64,000 nt of DNA from Amyelois transitella (GCF_032362555.1 NC_083534.1:3333001-3397000), one strand, 5' to 3'. Counted from the stretch's first letter, positions 10,838 through 24,271 are shown. Translations and numbers: made by a program. Notes: generated by a model from the sequence alone, not told the origin.

Positions 10838-13800
10838 CACTTTAAAATTGGTAACTTTGTTGATGAAAATAAAATATAGGTATGTATTTTTTGTTTTACT
10901 GTTGGACGTTTTTGACATTGACTAACAAAACTGACACTCACTGACATAATTATTTAAGGCAATGTTTTATGTCATGAAAGTCATCCCATGACAACAAAGT
11001 TATTTCCTTACAGTATAGATTTAATTATAATTAGTAACTGCGCTTAAGAAAAATAAAAATATTATACACGATGGATTGCAAAATAAAAATAATAAATAAA
11101 TGCAGCATTAATTTATTTTAAGTATTAGTACTTAATGTTTACAAAGTTACAAACTAAAACTACTAGTAACAAAAAGAGATACTAGACTAGAAACTAAAAT
11201 TAAATTTATAAAGTACAGTCCCTGCATAGCATCAATATGCGGGAGTGTGCCCAGAAGGCATGCACCATTGGCATTGTGAATGATAATTGACTCTCTGAGC
11301 CAGATAATTACCAGCCCTCCTCTCACGAGATAAAAAAATATTAAGATTTAAGTTGTATTCTATAGTACATACTGGAAAACCAACTCTGATTGATGCATGG
11401 TCCTAGATTGTCCAAAGACATTTACGTTTTTAAAATATCCTTGTCTGAAACTAAAAAAAATATTCGACATTACTGTTTCTCGTTATGGACCAGAGGGGTA
11501 GGTAGGGTAGTAAAGAAATATTTATTCAGGTAACACCAACAAAAAGAAAACAAAAATAAAAAATGTGAATACAGTACAAAATTGTAAAAAGAATGGTGTT
11601 CCCGAAAAGGTACCGCCCAGCATGATAGCTGGCTGTAAACAACCTGCGCTGATCTTCCAGGGGTGTCCGCGCTGACGTTTGACACTTATATGGTACGTAG
11701 GCTACCTTAAAAAAATAAAAGAAAAAACTGACACGAAATTACAAAAAAGGAATACATTACACATACCTACTACCTAAGTACTGAACTGAGATAAAGTACT
11801 TCATAGTTTACTAAGGCGTATTACACCCTTACGGCGTACGACGGCCCTACGAATCGTCACATTTGCGGCCACATAGAAGTAACGTAAATTACACACAAAC
11901 ATAAATAATCACGTCTATATCCCTTGCGGGGTAGACAGAGCCAACAGTCTTAAAAAGACTGAAAGGCCACGTTCAGCTGTTTGGCTTTATAATGGTACTA
12001 ATATTTAGATAGGCAAAATCTTATGGTGTTTATAAGGAGAGGGTGGTATGGTAAGTTTGTCAAACCCGGACCGTACCACGAGCGAAATCGTGGTCGGTTG
12101 CTAGTAAATATATTTCTAAATTTACATTGTGATATGTGGTTACCAGAACCGATAGAAAAACGAATAGGATCACTCTATCTCTCCTATAGAATTCGTAAAC
12201 GTTACTAAGGGATGGGCTTATAAACTTAGGACTCTTCTTTAAGGCGATGGGCTAGCTGTCACAATTAAGTTTTTACGAGACGGTTGGCCCTGTCTACCCG
12301 TAAAGGATATTAGGCGTGATTATACCTACATAAATATAGGTAATGTATAAACTCTCTACGAAAATCGTTTGAATAGAACACTCAGCTTTTTTTTTTCGAA
12401 ATTCCTGATCGTGTCCCGTTTACAAACAGCTTCCCTCGGACGGACTAACAGCCTCCAGTCATATCCTCGGACCTCTCATTCACTCGCGTGTTATAGAAAA
12501 AGACAGCACGCAAACAAAACATGGTGGCGGGCCGCGCCCATCCCGTCAGCTGTTTCTTGTTTTTTTCTTGAATACAGGTTCCTCAGACACACAGACAGCT
12601 GTGGGGTGGAATTCTTATTGGAATTTTTTTTGGGACTTCGGGATCACCAAAAAGGATGTATGCAAAGTATTGCAAAGTCAGAAACTAAATTGTAAAACTC
12701 AATAGGTAGGTATAATGTAAAACCTGCATAAGTTACAGAAAACGAAAATTTCGACCCATGTCTTTTTTTTTTAATACATAAGTATATACATATGTACTTA
12801 CTTATGTTACATAAAACCAGGCCTCTTCCTGAGGGGTAGGCAGAGGCTAAACGTTTCCACTTGCCACCATCCACATTTACATTATCCCTTAGATGATTCC
12901 AAAAAATATGGTACCTATGTAGTTTTTAATACAGCGTGATTTTCCACAGCAATACATAGTTATGTACCTAAATTTGTATCTATGGACTGTTTTTACCTAA
13001 ACTGTTATCGTATCGATTTTCACCCACATACATACGCAATACTGTAAATACCCACTTATATTTGTATGAGTGTTTTCGAGCTCCGAGCAAGGGCGTAGCT
13101 AGGATCTGCATCGAGGGGCGGAGATAATAGCATCCCCCCATCTCACACCGTATCACATTCCGCTCTGAGTTATTGCATTTCTATATTTTAAGTTTTTTAT
13201 ATTTTATTATTTATATATCATGTATTATTTTATTTTACAATAATTACAGACGTACTAACGTCACGCTTTTAACCCTTACGGGGTAGACAAAGCCTATTGT
13301 CTGGAGGACACGTTCAGATGAACAACTTAAATTCATTGCAACAAGAATTAAGAACGATATCTTTTTGTTAAAGATAAGACTAAGTTATATACGATGGTAT
13401 GCTCAATGTGTTGAGGTTTTGGGAAAGTGGAAAAATAGAATAAACTTTACTTGTCAAATTAAAGAACACAGTAGTTACAAAATATGTAAAAACATAAAAA
13501 CCAATACAAACAAAACAAAACTGTCGTGGGTCTGCTGGAAGATATTTCTCTAGAAATAAGTAGTGCCCTTGTACTGAATTTCTCTTTATTTTAGTTTTAT
13601 TCTTATTTTCCTTGATGTACTTACATAAATATATAGCAAATAGAACAATAGACAAAATACAGCTTATTTCGGTATTATTCCTGTTGACGATACAACTATG
13701 CATTGGAACTTATTATTATAACAGCGGCCGAAATCTTTTCTGGGGAGGGCAGCTGCTTCCCCCTGCTTGTATCTCGCTACGCCCATGGCTCCGAGCCACC

Positions 13801-16160
13801 CTTCTGGACCTGAATGTAGTCACCTGCGGCGTCCCCTATCCTGTCGTCCCTCACCCTTTTGAACACCAATATATCTACATTTACCCTTAAACTTCTTTTA
13901 CAATTATTATTAACAATTCATTTTTGTTAAAATTCCTACAATACTGCTGTTTCTTCAAATCTTACATTATGGGCCCGGTCAAACAATAAAGTCTTATTAC
14001 ATCTTTATTACCCGCGATTTCAGATAAAAAGTAGCCTATGTTACTCCCGAAGGTCTATTCTATATCTGTGCCAAATTTCGTGAAAATCAGACCAGTAGCA
14101 ATTTGTTTTTGAGTTTATTCTTTACGAACATTCAAATCTTTTCTCTTTAAATAATAATCGCAAGAATCACTCTGACCAGATTTAGCTGGATTCAATGGCT
14201 GGATTTGTCGTTTTAACGAAATTAGTAGGTAGGTAGGCTTAGTAAAGCTATGTTAAAGAACTGAAGGATTCACTACCGTGGCAATTTCGGTATAAAAAGC
14301 ACTTAACTTAGTTAGGTACCTAGGTTAGGTTATATTTCATCAAAATCCGTATAGGTATTGCGTAAAGGAGTAACAATCATAAACTTTCGCATTTATAACA
14401 TTAACTTGTATTATAACGTTCCCCTATCTTAACCTTTTGTGAATAAGTCCCTTTCTTCTCTTGAAGAAAGCCCTTCGATTGGGGTCAATACTCTATTCAT
14501 GTGACTTTTAAAAGTAGTAACTACCCAAACCTACGTCCTACTTAAGGTCTATGGTGTTTTCGTGGTATTTTCCTAACTGCCTTGCCTATTAGATGTTTTG
14601 AATCGAAAATTGTTGTCAGGCACTAACTGCGCAATAGCAGTTCATATCATGAAAACGAATAAATAGCCTGTGATAACTTCAATACGTAATATACCTACCT
14701 ATTTTTGATGAAAACAAACAGCGGCCATGTTGGAAATTGAAACATACCTACATGTAAACATCTTGCTATATGAAAACCATTTTGTATAATCCAGCCAAGT
14801 TTCACAGTAATAAGAACCTGACCAAACTCTTTGTATTTTCAGCCAACTTCATTTGGTCAGGTTGCATTCAACCTCCTTGTTTTCGATGTTTTTTTTTCGA
14901 CGTTGCTTGCCGATTGGTGCCCCTGTTATAATGGCTGGACATGCACGAGACGTTTTTTCCTACCATTATAATTTATTTAAATTGTGTATACTCGCGCACT
15001 CAATCGCAATCTCAATATCGAATTATAAATACCGAAGCTATGTCGTAACATACATAAAAAAACAGAACTTATTCTGTTTATTTTTAAGGTATTCCCTGGA
15101 ATATCTTCCACATTTTTACCATAACCTAACGTCCCAAGTCCTCTAAAAAATAAATTACATATTTTAATTTTTTGGAATCAGTGCCCTAAAATACAAATAT
15201 AATAATAATACAATAAATATAATACAATAATAATATTAAGGCCAACCCACCAATCGCCGAGGTAAGACATATTCTTAATATAATTTTTTAATTCTTTTTA
15301 ACTTTTTAGTGTTTTTAAAGTAGTTTTAATGTCTTTTTTTCATTATCAAGTACCTATTTGAAATCTCGTTGACATATTTAACTGCATATCTTAATATGCA
15401 TCTATTCTCTACGATTAAAAAAGAGAGTATACATATAAAAGATAATACTAAGTGCCGTGTGATTCTCGGCATTTTAGAAAAAGCCCACTCAATATCTTTC
15501 TATGGATATCATGTAAAAAGTAACAAAGAAAATAAGAATACATTCATTTAATGCGAGCTTTCACGCTGGTCAGGTACTGTGTGTAGGGTGGCATATTGTA
15601 AAAGTCAATCATGCACGGAAATGGTAAATTAACTTAAGGTTCTTCTTTTAAGCCATGGACTGTCAGTAATGAATCTCAATTTCATTATCAAACCTTATAG
15701 CTTACCGTTTCCTTTTAGTCTTTATAAGACTGTTGATTCTGTCTATCTCTTAAGGGATAAAGAAGTGATTTTATCTAGTTGTAATGCGTTTAATATATTT
15801 ATCAATGTATCCTTATCCATGTAAAAGGGTGATATAGCTGCGGCCTCGGACTCATCGGTAAAGGAAAGGAAAGGCACTTGTTTCTGGGCTATATAATTAG
15901 GGTTTGAAGTCATTGACATGAATTTGAAGAAGAACTGAATTATCGCTTTTGTTCTAAAATATCTAGATTTTCGAAAACCACGCCGCCATTATACAACCGT
16001 AAAAACCATGCCATGCCACATGGTAGCCCACGTGTGTTCATCATTATTTAGGGTCAGCACGTTAGTTTTTGTAGTTATGTATTCAATTAAAGATATATGT
16101 AATTACTATCTTTTAAACATGAGAAATCGCCACGAATAATCGCTTTACAATTATTTTAAA
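10838..16160. other. Intergenic DNA without a recognised gene
   Basis: Mostly A/T-rich unique-looking DNA with repeat fragments: family A pieces at 11900-11990 (-), 12190-12330 (+), 13255-13330 (-) and 15640-15780 (+). A fragment at about 13530-13620 resembles 33530-33640 (TGCTGGAAGA-ATTTCT). Open frames such as 12369-12695 (+) and 14853-15146 (+) show no family motif and no codon-like bias, and are not called. Confidence 0.5.
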
Positions 16161-16224
16161 GCTTCAAGAATAGACCGCTTTAGTTCCCCCACTGCGCAGC
16201 TTTATCGCGCAGCCGCCATTGCCG

Positions 16225-16232
16225 TATAAATA
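16225..16232 (+). promoter_or_regulatory. TATA box
   Basis: TATAAATA followed 20-30 bp downstream by GACGTCACG (CRE-like). Start of transcription is expected near 16252-16260. Supported by the GC-rich UTR-like sequence that follows. Confidence 0.5.
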
Positions 16233-16279
16233 CTTCGAGCGTTGCCGACGTCACGTAGTCCAAATCGAGAGGTGAAGGT

Positions 16280-16384
16280 ATGAATAATGGAGAGGTGGCG
16301 TCCTTATTACGTTTTAAAAATCAATTATCACCGGAGCTAGCAGCGCGTCCGCCGACAGTGTGTCGTGAAAGTGAAGCAGTGTAG
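16280..16384 (+). CDS. Possible upstream ORF, 34 codons
   Basis: First ATG after the TATA box; closes with TAG at 16382. If transcription starts near 16255 this would precede the main candidate ORF and could dampen its translation. No recognisable domain. Confidence 0.25.
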   Translation: MNNGEVASLLRFKNQLSPELAARPPTVCRESEAV

Positions 16385-16597
16385 TGTTTCGACGTGTCAT
16401 CTGTGTGATAGACAGCGGTTCGAGGCAGGATTCGGCGGATCGCGGAACAACACCGCGTGACCATCGGGCGACCATTTTGTTAACGCCGCGCTCGACTCCG
16501 TAACCACCGCTAAAGCGATAAGTGATAACTTGATAATTGTCGTCCGTAGCTTTATTTTACAAGATCTGTGAACCGTCGCGAGCCGAAAGGCTGCAAC

Positions 16598-16840
16598 ATG
16601 AACTGCCAGCAACAACTGCAAGGGCAGGCGCAAGGCCGGCGTCGTCGCTCGGTTCGAACGCCGCTGCCAGCACTGTGTCGCCGTGAGCGGCGCGAGGAGC
16701 GCTACGCTGGCAGCAAGTGGGGCGACGCACCCGCCGCGGCAGCATTACCGCCACCGCCTACGCACTGGCGTCGCGACGGCCGCTGCTGGCCGGAGCCTGA
16801 CCGAGCGATCTCACTTAAACTGCTCCTGAATGTGGCATAG
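16598..16840 (+). CDS. Hypothetical 80-aa basic protein in CpG-rich transcript
   Basis: Not recognised. ATG in a good insect context (CAACATGA), 80 codons to TAG. Starts MNCQQQLQGQAQGRRRR, then a strongly basic stretch, an alanine/proline run (AAAALPPPP) and a hydrophobic end (SLKLLLNVA). The composition may simply reflect GC-rich DNA, so coding status is uncertain. A second same-strand ORF at 17143-17355 (70 codons, proline/alanine-rich) is equally uncertain. An alternative is a non-coding exon. Confidence 0.3.
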   Translation: MNCQQQLQGQAQGRRRRSVRTPLPALCRRERREERYAGSKWGDAPAAAALPPPPTHWRRDGRCWPEPDRAISLKLLLNVA

Positions 16841-17600
16841 GCCGCCGCCGACGCGTACGGACTCTAAGTTTTAGTGTTAGTCTACAGGGGCGCAACCCGT
16901 TCTATCGAGATGCGCTCTCGACTCTATCGTGCTAAGTTTTTATTTTGTAACGCGACGTACGAACGCCGCGCGACCGGCGCGCTGCCGCAGCGTATACTAC
17001 GAGGCGACAGCGTCCCGGCGTTGACAAAATTCCGGCGTTAGGTATTATTTTGTGAAAATTTTAGTGTTAAGCGTTTCCGGGTATCACAGAGCCGCCGTCG
17101 TCGCCGAGAGCCCCCTGTAAAACACGAGAAAATCCAAAAAAAATGTGGGGACCCGGGGATGGTGGCAGTTCTGTGAGATCCGAAGTCGGCGCGCGCCTAT
17201 TCGGCTCGCCTCGCACCGCCAAGCGGCCGGTGAAGCCTCCACCGCCCGCGGCCGCCCCCACGTCTGCCGCGGCTGAAAGCCGTTCTCTCTTATTCTACTT
17301 ACGGACGGGGCTGCCGCGAGCGCCACGGCGTCGCCACAGAATTTATTATTGTTGAAAACAAAGGCCGACTCTTGCCGTTGCGATGCGCCAACGTTGCATT
17401 TCTTTTATAAAAATGACACGTTTATTATTATATTTTATATTGTAGGTCGGAGAGGCGCGCGCGGCCGGGGCGCCGCCCCTAGACGTATCGTTTTATTTAT
17501 CGAGACCAATGTATTTTTATTTGTAAGCCCGCTGGCAGCCTCCAGGCGAGAGGGACTAGCTGGCGCACTCCAAGCGCACAGACCTCGCCGTCCAGAGCTT

Positions 17601-18436
17601 TAAAAAAATTGAACAAGGTGGTTTCCCGGGTGTAGAGTAGAGTTTGAACGATACGCAGTGATAGGTGGAATATTGAAAAAAAATTGAATTATATATGTTT
17701 ATATTGAAAAAGAGAAAATAGTATATGATCTCAGCTGCGGGCCTCTGCCCGGTACAGTAGGAGCTTCTGTGATGTACAAAAACGAGTATATTTGTGAATT
17801 TACAAGTTTTTATATTAGTTTTGTAAAGTATACTTTTAAGTGAAGATGCGCGGCGGCGGCTAGCCGTCGAGTGTGGTCCGCAGCATTCCCAGTTTTCCCA
17901 CCCTTTCCCATCCTTGATCCTTCCCATCCCAGGGCTCTTCGGAGTCCGACAAATGTTTCAAAGTTTCTGGCAATGGTCAACCTTAGCTTGTCACTCTTCA
18001 CGAGTGGAGCATGTTTTCTTTTCAGTGAGAAATTACAAGACGGCAGAGCAAGAAAGGAAGAGGGTATTGAGAGTTAAAAAAGGTATTAATGTAATTTTAC
18101 CATTCAAGCTTTTTTGAGGTCACGTAAGGTTATTATCACAAAATAACACTGAATGAATGTGGATGAAGCGAAGGAAGTATGCACAGATCGTGGCAAGTGG
18201 AAGGATGTCTGCCTATCCCTCCGGGAAAAAGGCGTGATTTTATGTTATAATACAGAAATAGAACAAACATTTCGGATCGGATCGAACAACGGATCAATAG
18301 CTGCGCACCGGGGCTTTGTTTTATGGTTATTACGGGATACTAAGCGCATAGAAATTTTGAGATAAAGGACCCCAGGCCCCGAAGCACTTTGGTGGAGGGT
18401 GCAACCGCTTCTGTGCAAAAATCAGAGTGTGGCTAT
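17601..18436. other. Stretch right of the CpG block
   Basis: A/T content rises again. Possible 3' UTR or intron of the 16.2-kb transcript. No AATAAA of clear significance and no coding exon recognised. Confidence 0.35.
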
Positions 18437-20224
18437 GCTAGTGATGTGCCGCTAGGAATATTGGAAATTACCCATTGTAAATTTACAGGAATATCGCCAA
18501 TGTTTCTGTAACTTTCCCAAAGTTTTCTATTTGTTATATGTACAGAAAATTATATACCAATACAAGGACAAGGATAGTACAAAGGTGCTACTTATTTCAA
18601 TAGAAATCTCTTCCAGGAGTCTCCTGAGAGGAGAGATGAATATTGGAACAGTTGTTTATTACGAGAGGTTAGAAATATACATTCATTTAGTGTATAGTAT
18701 ACACTGAATGAATAAATATTTTCCACTAGCTTTTCTCCGCTCACTACTAACGCGTGAAATCTAGATTAAACCTTGGAGATTGACTTGTTTTTATCTACCA
18801 TGAAAATAGATAATTTTCTTTTTAGGACTCGTCATTATTGTCTTGCAGATTTTAAAAGTAATGGAAGGAAATTCTAATAAACTTTGGATTATTAGGATAT
18901 TTTTTTTATTAATATTCACTTATGTATGTTAACTATATTATGTCAGTGTATTAAGTAACCTTATATTCATTTTAGACTTATTTATTTATTTACAGTTATC
19001 CGCATCACCCGTACATCCATCTCAATTAAGTCCAAATGTTCGACTTACAGAAAATGCCTTGGGTATTATGTCCACCGGTTTTCCATTCTTGTCTTGTGGA
19101 CCTGTCTATCACGTAAGGGATAAATTCGTAATTATATTTATGTACGGGGACACAGTTCAATTATAAGTAAGTACATTATAACACGTCTTAATATATTTGT
19201 TTTGTCCTGCCTGAATATATCGTGAGGGATTCGCAGCTGTTCTCAGTAGGCAGTTTCGGGCAGTTTTAACTATTTTCGTTTGATGAGTAAAAGACTTTAT
19301 AATGCATTTCGTATGTATTTTATGTATCTTGTATGTATTTATGCAATTTGTAATGTATGTATTTTGCATTATGCACGTGCTTACCGCACCACCAATTTGA
19401 AAGTTTTTTTGTTTGGTCAGCTGGTGTAGAGAGAATGCAAAACGGTATTAAGTCCGCCCTTTGTATGTCTTTGTTGTGCAATAAAGTTTTAAATAAATAA
19501 AGACGTAACCGTGCAACACTGAGACCGAAAATTTAAATAAGGGACTTCTATCTTTAAGATGTCAGTCCCATTGTAACAGATCTTAAATTTAACACAAGGT
19601 GCTAATATGTTGGCCACTTTTAACTGCAATATCGTGAAAATGATTCCTACATTTAATATTATTAAATTAATTGTGTTAAGGGCCATATTTTTTCTGCATG
19701 GTTTGAGCAGTTAACTGATTCAGCTGATTCTTTTGTGTCAGAAAGAATAGCAGGTACAGACTGGATGTTCACTATATTTTTATTTATAGTCATACTTATG
19801 TATGTAAATTATTATATGTAAGTGTAGGTTTGGTAAGTATGAAGGAGATATAGAAAGAAGTGTGGCTGCTGAAAATAATGTGAATACAGAATTTATATGC
19901 CTTGCTTCAAGCTTATATAGTGGTAAAAGCCTTCGAGCAAGTATAAAAAACAGTAAGTTAAAGTTTGGTATGGACATAGTATGGCAGAAACGAAATAAAA
20001 GTAAAGTAAATGTAGCTAAAATGACATCCTCAAGGGGGTATGTGTGGGATCAATAAGATCAAATCGGTAATATTTAGAAAGTTCCGAAAAAAAATTAAAT
20101 ATTTGTGTTAAATTTTATTTCCATTTAGAAAAATTCCCTAACATTTCCTAAATTTGCCCAATGTTTAAAAACAAAGAAACATTCGTGATGTTTCCAATAT
20201 TTCCGGGAACGGCACATCACTAGC
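18437..20224. mobile_element. TIR-bounded DNA element (possibly hAT-like), 1.8 kb
   Basis: The 15-bp terminal repeat GCTAGTGATGTGCCG (18437-18451) is found as its exact complement at 20210-20224, with further shared bases inside (GGAATATTGGAAA and TTTCCAATATTTCC). A core starting TAGTGATG would suit a hAT element, but the 8-bp flanks do not match, so the class is open. A LINE-like 3' tail is inserted at about 19290-19500. No transposase frame survives. The right end stops 7 bp short of the BED-A stop codon. Confidence 0.5.
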
Positions 20225-20231
20225 TGAGGCC

Positions 20232-22538
20232 CTACGCATTGTCATTGCATTCGGTAATAAGAATTTCCCGCGTGGTACCATTCTCAGCAATAATAACTTC
20301 CGAAGCGGTATTGTTGTGAAGGTTCTGAGGTGACACTTCCGAAGTTTTGTCACTCGAGCAGCGGGCACAAGTGCTGTTTTCAAGATTCGCGTTTATCGCC
20401 ATATTGATCATGTTCATTTGCAATTTCTTGCAAACGTCTGGGGGTAATTCCTCCATCAAACTCATAATATACTCCCCGAATATCTTGAGTTTGTTATTAT
20501 TATTCCCCTCCTTTTTCTTCTTCTCCACAGGCTCGTCTTCTGAAGAAGTACTGACTCGTCTCCGCCTCTTCTTCCTCGGTTTCGTACTGGTCCTCGGACT
20601 GTCGGCTTGCCATTGTAATTTCTCCTTCTTATCCCTTTTAACATCAAAATCATCAAGGTACACTACTTCTGTATAGGTGTCTTGTTCCTCATCGTCATTT
20701 TGAGCGTCTAAATCCTGTAAGAAAAAGCCATTATCACTAAACTATAACGGGTTCACTATTAATAATGATACAAGTTTTTATTTACATACATATAGTTCCG
20801 TCTAGATACTTTGTGGGATAGACAGAGCACACAGTCTCGAAAAGACAAGCTACGTTCAGCTATATGACTTGTTGCTGAAGAATGAAGGTTGCTAGCCCAT
20901 CGACTACAAGAGGAACATACATACACATACAATCACGTCTATATCCTTTGCGGGGTAGACAGAGCCAACAGTCTTGAAAAGACTGATAGGCAACGTTCAG
21001 CTGTTTGGTTTAATGATAGAACTGAGATTCAAATAGTGACAGGTTGCTAGTCCATCGTCTCAAAAAGCACCCCAAGTTTATAAGCCTATCCCTTAGTCGT
21101 CTTTTGCGACAACCATGGGAAAGATCCAGTAATTCTGTTTTGAAGTGCCGGTAACCAGAGCTTTTTTTTAAGCAGATCGCCTCCAATACAACCCAAGTGG
21201 AAGACATTGAGAGAGTCGTCTGATATGATGATGACCTACCTGAACGCCTTTCAATAATTTCGGGTGCTTCTCAATATGTTTCATCAGGGCTTGTTCTCTG
21301 TTGGAGACGGTGGCTTTACAAATGCGACACATGGCCCATTCACTACTCTCCTGGTCGAAGAAGGAACTGACCTCGAAAACTTTCGTGTCGTCATCGGATT
21401 CAGCATCTGTGGACAAATTGAAATGTATTCATTTTGCCGTAGACAGAGTTAAGGTCTATCGTCCATTAAAAAACTGGCTAGTGTAGTCTAAATGTCAAAA
21501 TGGGTGTATATTTGCCCGAAGCAATGGATGAGTAGGCCAATTCATTCATATAATCATGTCTATTTCCCTTGCCGGGTAAACAGAGCCAGCGGTCTTGAAG
21601 ACTAATAGGCCACGTTCAGCTGATAGGCTTAATTATATAGAATTTAGATTCAAATAGTGACAGGTTGCTAGCCCATCGCCTAAAAGAGAATCACATGTTT
21701 ATAAATTTATCCCTTAGTCGCCTTATACGACATCCACGGGAAAATTATGGAGTGATCCTATTCTAAAGTGCTGGAAACACACACCACTTTGAAATGTGGC
21801 CTTTCAGTCTTTTCAACACTGCTGGCTCTGTGTACTCCGCAACGGATGTAGACGTGAATATAACTACTAACTATGTAGGTAGGTATAAGGATTTGTGAAC
21901 GCAACATTTTCATTACGATTTTCTATCGTCAAACTGACATATGTCATTCTCTCTGTGTGCCGCGCTTTTGAATACGTTTTTCACTTCGCAGGATTACATA
22001 CTTATTATTAATTTCTACAAGTATAGTCTTTGGTAAGACCTCGCGAAAACTTTTATTTTTTACTAAATGAACCTATTTGGATGTCCTACAAACTTGAAAA
22101 CTCTATTGACAGATCTTACAAACATTTTTAATTAAAAAAACTGAAAATTATTTATACTTAAGTAGCCAAGCGTTAAAAATAATAAAAATATTTTTTAATT
22201 TCTTATTCTTGACGTAGTAATTATAACAAAGCCCTGGCAATCCTCGCATCTTTTCGTTAGTTGAATTGTTTCACCTTACCTGATGATGTTACGGCTCCTG
22301 CTGTTGATTCTCTAGTAGCTGACTTCTCCAACTGAGCGTTAGAGCCGTCCAGCTCTAAGCTCCGCGCCATAAAATCAGCATATGCCCGTTTGTGTTTAAC
22401 TTTCAAATGTTGTTTTAAATTACTAATTGTAGTTTTGTAAGAAATGTTTTTTTGACAATAAAGGCATTCTGCAATTTTATTCTCTATATCTTTGGATTTA
22501 TCAAAATAGTCCCAATATTTACTATTTTTAGGCGGCAT
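20232..22538 (-). CDS. BED-A: BED zinc-finger / BESS-like protein
   Basis: Three exons, minus strand: 22280-22538, 21240-21406, 20232-20714; phases fit and give 302 aa. Exon 1: BED finger (WDYF, C-x2-C, SYKTTISNLKQH, H-x4-H). Exon 2: a second finger (SEWAMCRIC, then KHIEKH) in acidic surroundings. Exon 3: acidic start, basic KKRRRR patch (nuclear signal), then FGEYIMSLMEELPPDV, which resembles a BESS motif. Architecture is like Drosophila BEAF-32 (BED + BESS), a chromatin boundary factor; that function is inference only. Tandem paralogue of BED-B (26608-30653), in the same orientation. Exon 2 is almost identical to that of BED-B although exons 1 and 3 are not. A transposon ends within 8 bp of the stop. 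An AATAAA on this strand lies at 20114-20119, inside the transposon. Confidence 0.85.
20921..21160 (-). repeat. 255-bp TATG-tailed repeat (family A)
   Basis: Reverse copy in BED-A intron 2, preceded by a partial copy at about 20790-20900. Another reverse copy lies at 21545-21790 in intron 1. Confidence 0.7.
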
Positions 22539-23000
22539 TATGTTAGTTTTAAATAATATAAATGTAAGTTCGATATTATTTCACAAAATTTACGTACATT
22601 TACACCACCAACGTAAAATACACAATAATACAAAACAGCGAAGCTATAAACATAACACCCGATAACAGAAAAGCGCGACTTACAAAGCGATACACATTAG
22701 CTCGTTGACAAAATTAAGCGTACTGACTAGTTTTCCTGCTATTTTAAACGAACAACGCCCTCGGACCACGCGTAACGCGAATATAACATTGGGCGAAAAT
22801 TTGCGACGTTGCCGATCTTGTGTTGGTGTATAATAGCTTAACTTTGTATCTTTGTCTAACCCATGCCATCGTATTTATGAGTGAAAGAGAAAGTAGATGA
22901 AGGGACGCAACAGCGCATTGCCTGCCGTGTCAGTTTGTGTCCCCGATACGATATTCGATCAAAACTAACCGGCGCGGCGCGGCGGTGTTATAATTATTAG
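22539..23000 (-). promoter_or_regulatory. BED-A upstream region, duplicated upstream of BED-B
   Basis: 22690-22960 is alignable with 30775-30990 upstream of BED-B: TTAAGCGTAC, TTTAAACGAACAACGC, ATGAGTGAAAGAGAAAG and GACGCAACAGCGCATTGCC occur in the same order. This suggests the promoter or 5' UTR was duplicated with the gene. No TATA box is obvious. Confidence 0.5.
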
Positions 23001-24271
23001 GTAGCAGAGTAAATATTACTAATATTTTTTATTATCAATATATTCGAATATATTTAATTAATTAAATAGCTTTGTATTAATCTAATCTATTATTATGAAA
23101 ATAGAACAGCACTATCTATCATAGCTTGTGTAAACTAGTAACTAAGATTCTATGAAGTGATTTGTGGATGATGACACAAGATGTCTCTATCTAATCTTAA
23201 AATGAAATTGTGTTTTATGTCGAAGAACTTAGAGTACATATTAGTAGTTTAGTATGTTTTGTTAAAGTGTACCTATCAACTTTGGAACATAGCTAACATT
23301 TTTGATAATTATTATTATTGATAAGATTAAGTATTTAGATCTTTATTGTTAAAGATAATTTATTGTTTTATTTTAAGGTGTTAATATGTTTAGAAAAATA
23401 GGTACTGTGTAACACTCATTAGCGTAGGTACACCGTTATAAATGACACACGTTTATTGCAAAACTAGTTAAGGTACAGTTGTCTTGGCGTCGCCTTTTAC
23501 GACATCCAGGGGAAAGAGATAGAGTGGTCCTTTTCTTTTTTTCTATTGGTGCCGGAATCCGCACTCTAGTCGAGCTTATAAGACCCCTTCTTTTCGTCGG
23601 GGGTTAAACAGAAACCTTTTGGCGTAAAAGTTGTTTTTCTTATCAGAGGTGTTATGGTTGCACAGCTGAATTTTACGTAATTATTTATCGTAGATACGTG
23701 CGAACCGCAATAATAATTGAAAAGTGTTTTGTGTAATATAAAAATTACGACTACTGGCATACTACGTAATATGTATGTACTAGCTGTGCCCGCGACTTCG
23801 TTCGCGTAGAATAGTTACTTTGGGCATCAATGAAACCCTCAAGGATGAATAATTTTCCCCGTTTTTTTTTACATATTCCATTATTTATTCGCTCCTTGAT
23901 ATTATTAGTAAAGATTATAAAGCCGAAGAGTTTGTTTGTTTGAACGCGCTAATCTCAGGAACTACTGGTTCAAATTGAAAAATTCTTTTTCTGTTGAATA
24001 GCACACTTATTATAAAAAGCTTTGTTTGATTTTGGTTTGGTTGAAATAAAATAATAGTTTATTATGTAACTTATTTAATAAAATGAGTACACCTTGTGCT
24101 TCCTTGTTGAATTGATACTAGTCTGACACTATAAACATACTCCTCTTTTCACTAAGTCAAATCAAAGGAAATTATTATAAACTGAGAATTCTCCTTTTAC
24201 TCGATGGGCTAATAACCTGTCACTCAGCGAATCTTAATTTATTTTTAGTTGGCTCTAGGTACATACATATA

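Larger units (their letters stand above)
16170..17600 (+). promoter_or_regulatory. CpG/GC-rich block: probable promoter and 5' part of an unidentified transcript
   Basis: Sharply GC-rich and CpG-rich against an A/T-rich background, with no repeat copies inside. It opens with a TATA box and reads like a lepidopteran 5' UTR (GTGTCGTGAAAGTGAAGCAGTG). Short ORFs at 16280-16384, 16598-16840 and 17143-17355 are on the same strand. ATTTA-containing A/T-rich stretches follow at about 17490-17520 and beyond. Could be a short-ORF gene, a long non-coding RNA, or the first exon of a gene that continues to the right. Confidence 0.55.

Noticed and set aside
12369-12695. 108-codon plus-strand ORF
   Set aside because: No family motif, no splice context, and composition typical of chance frames.
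14853-15146. 97-codon plus-strand ORF
   Set aside because: Hydrophobic A/T-driven residues only; no start context or homologous feel.
18681-18713. Palindrome ATTCATTTAGTGTATA / TATACACTGAATGAAT
   Set aside because: Short, A/T-rich and inside a decayed transposon; not clearly above chance.
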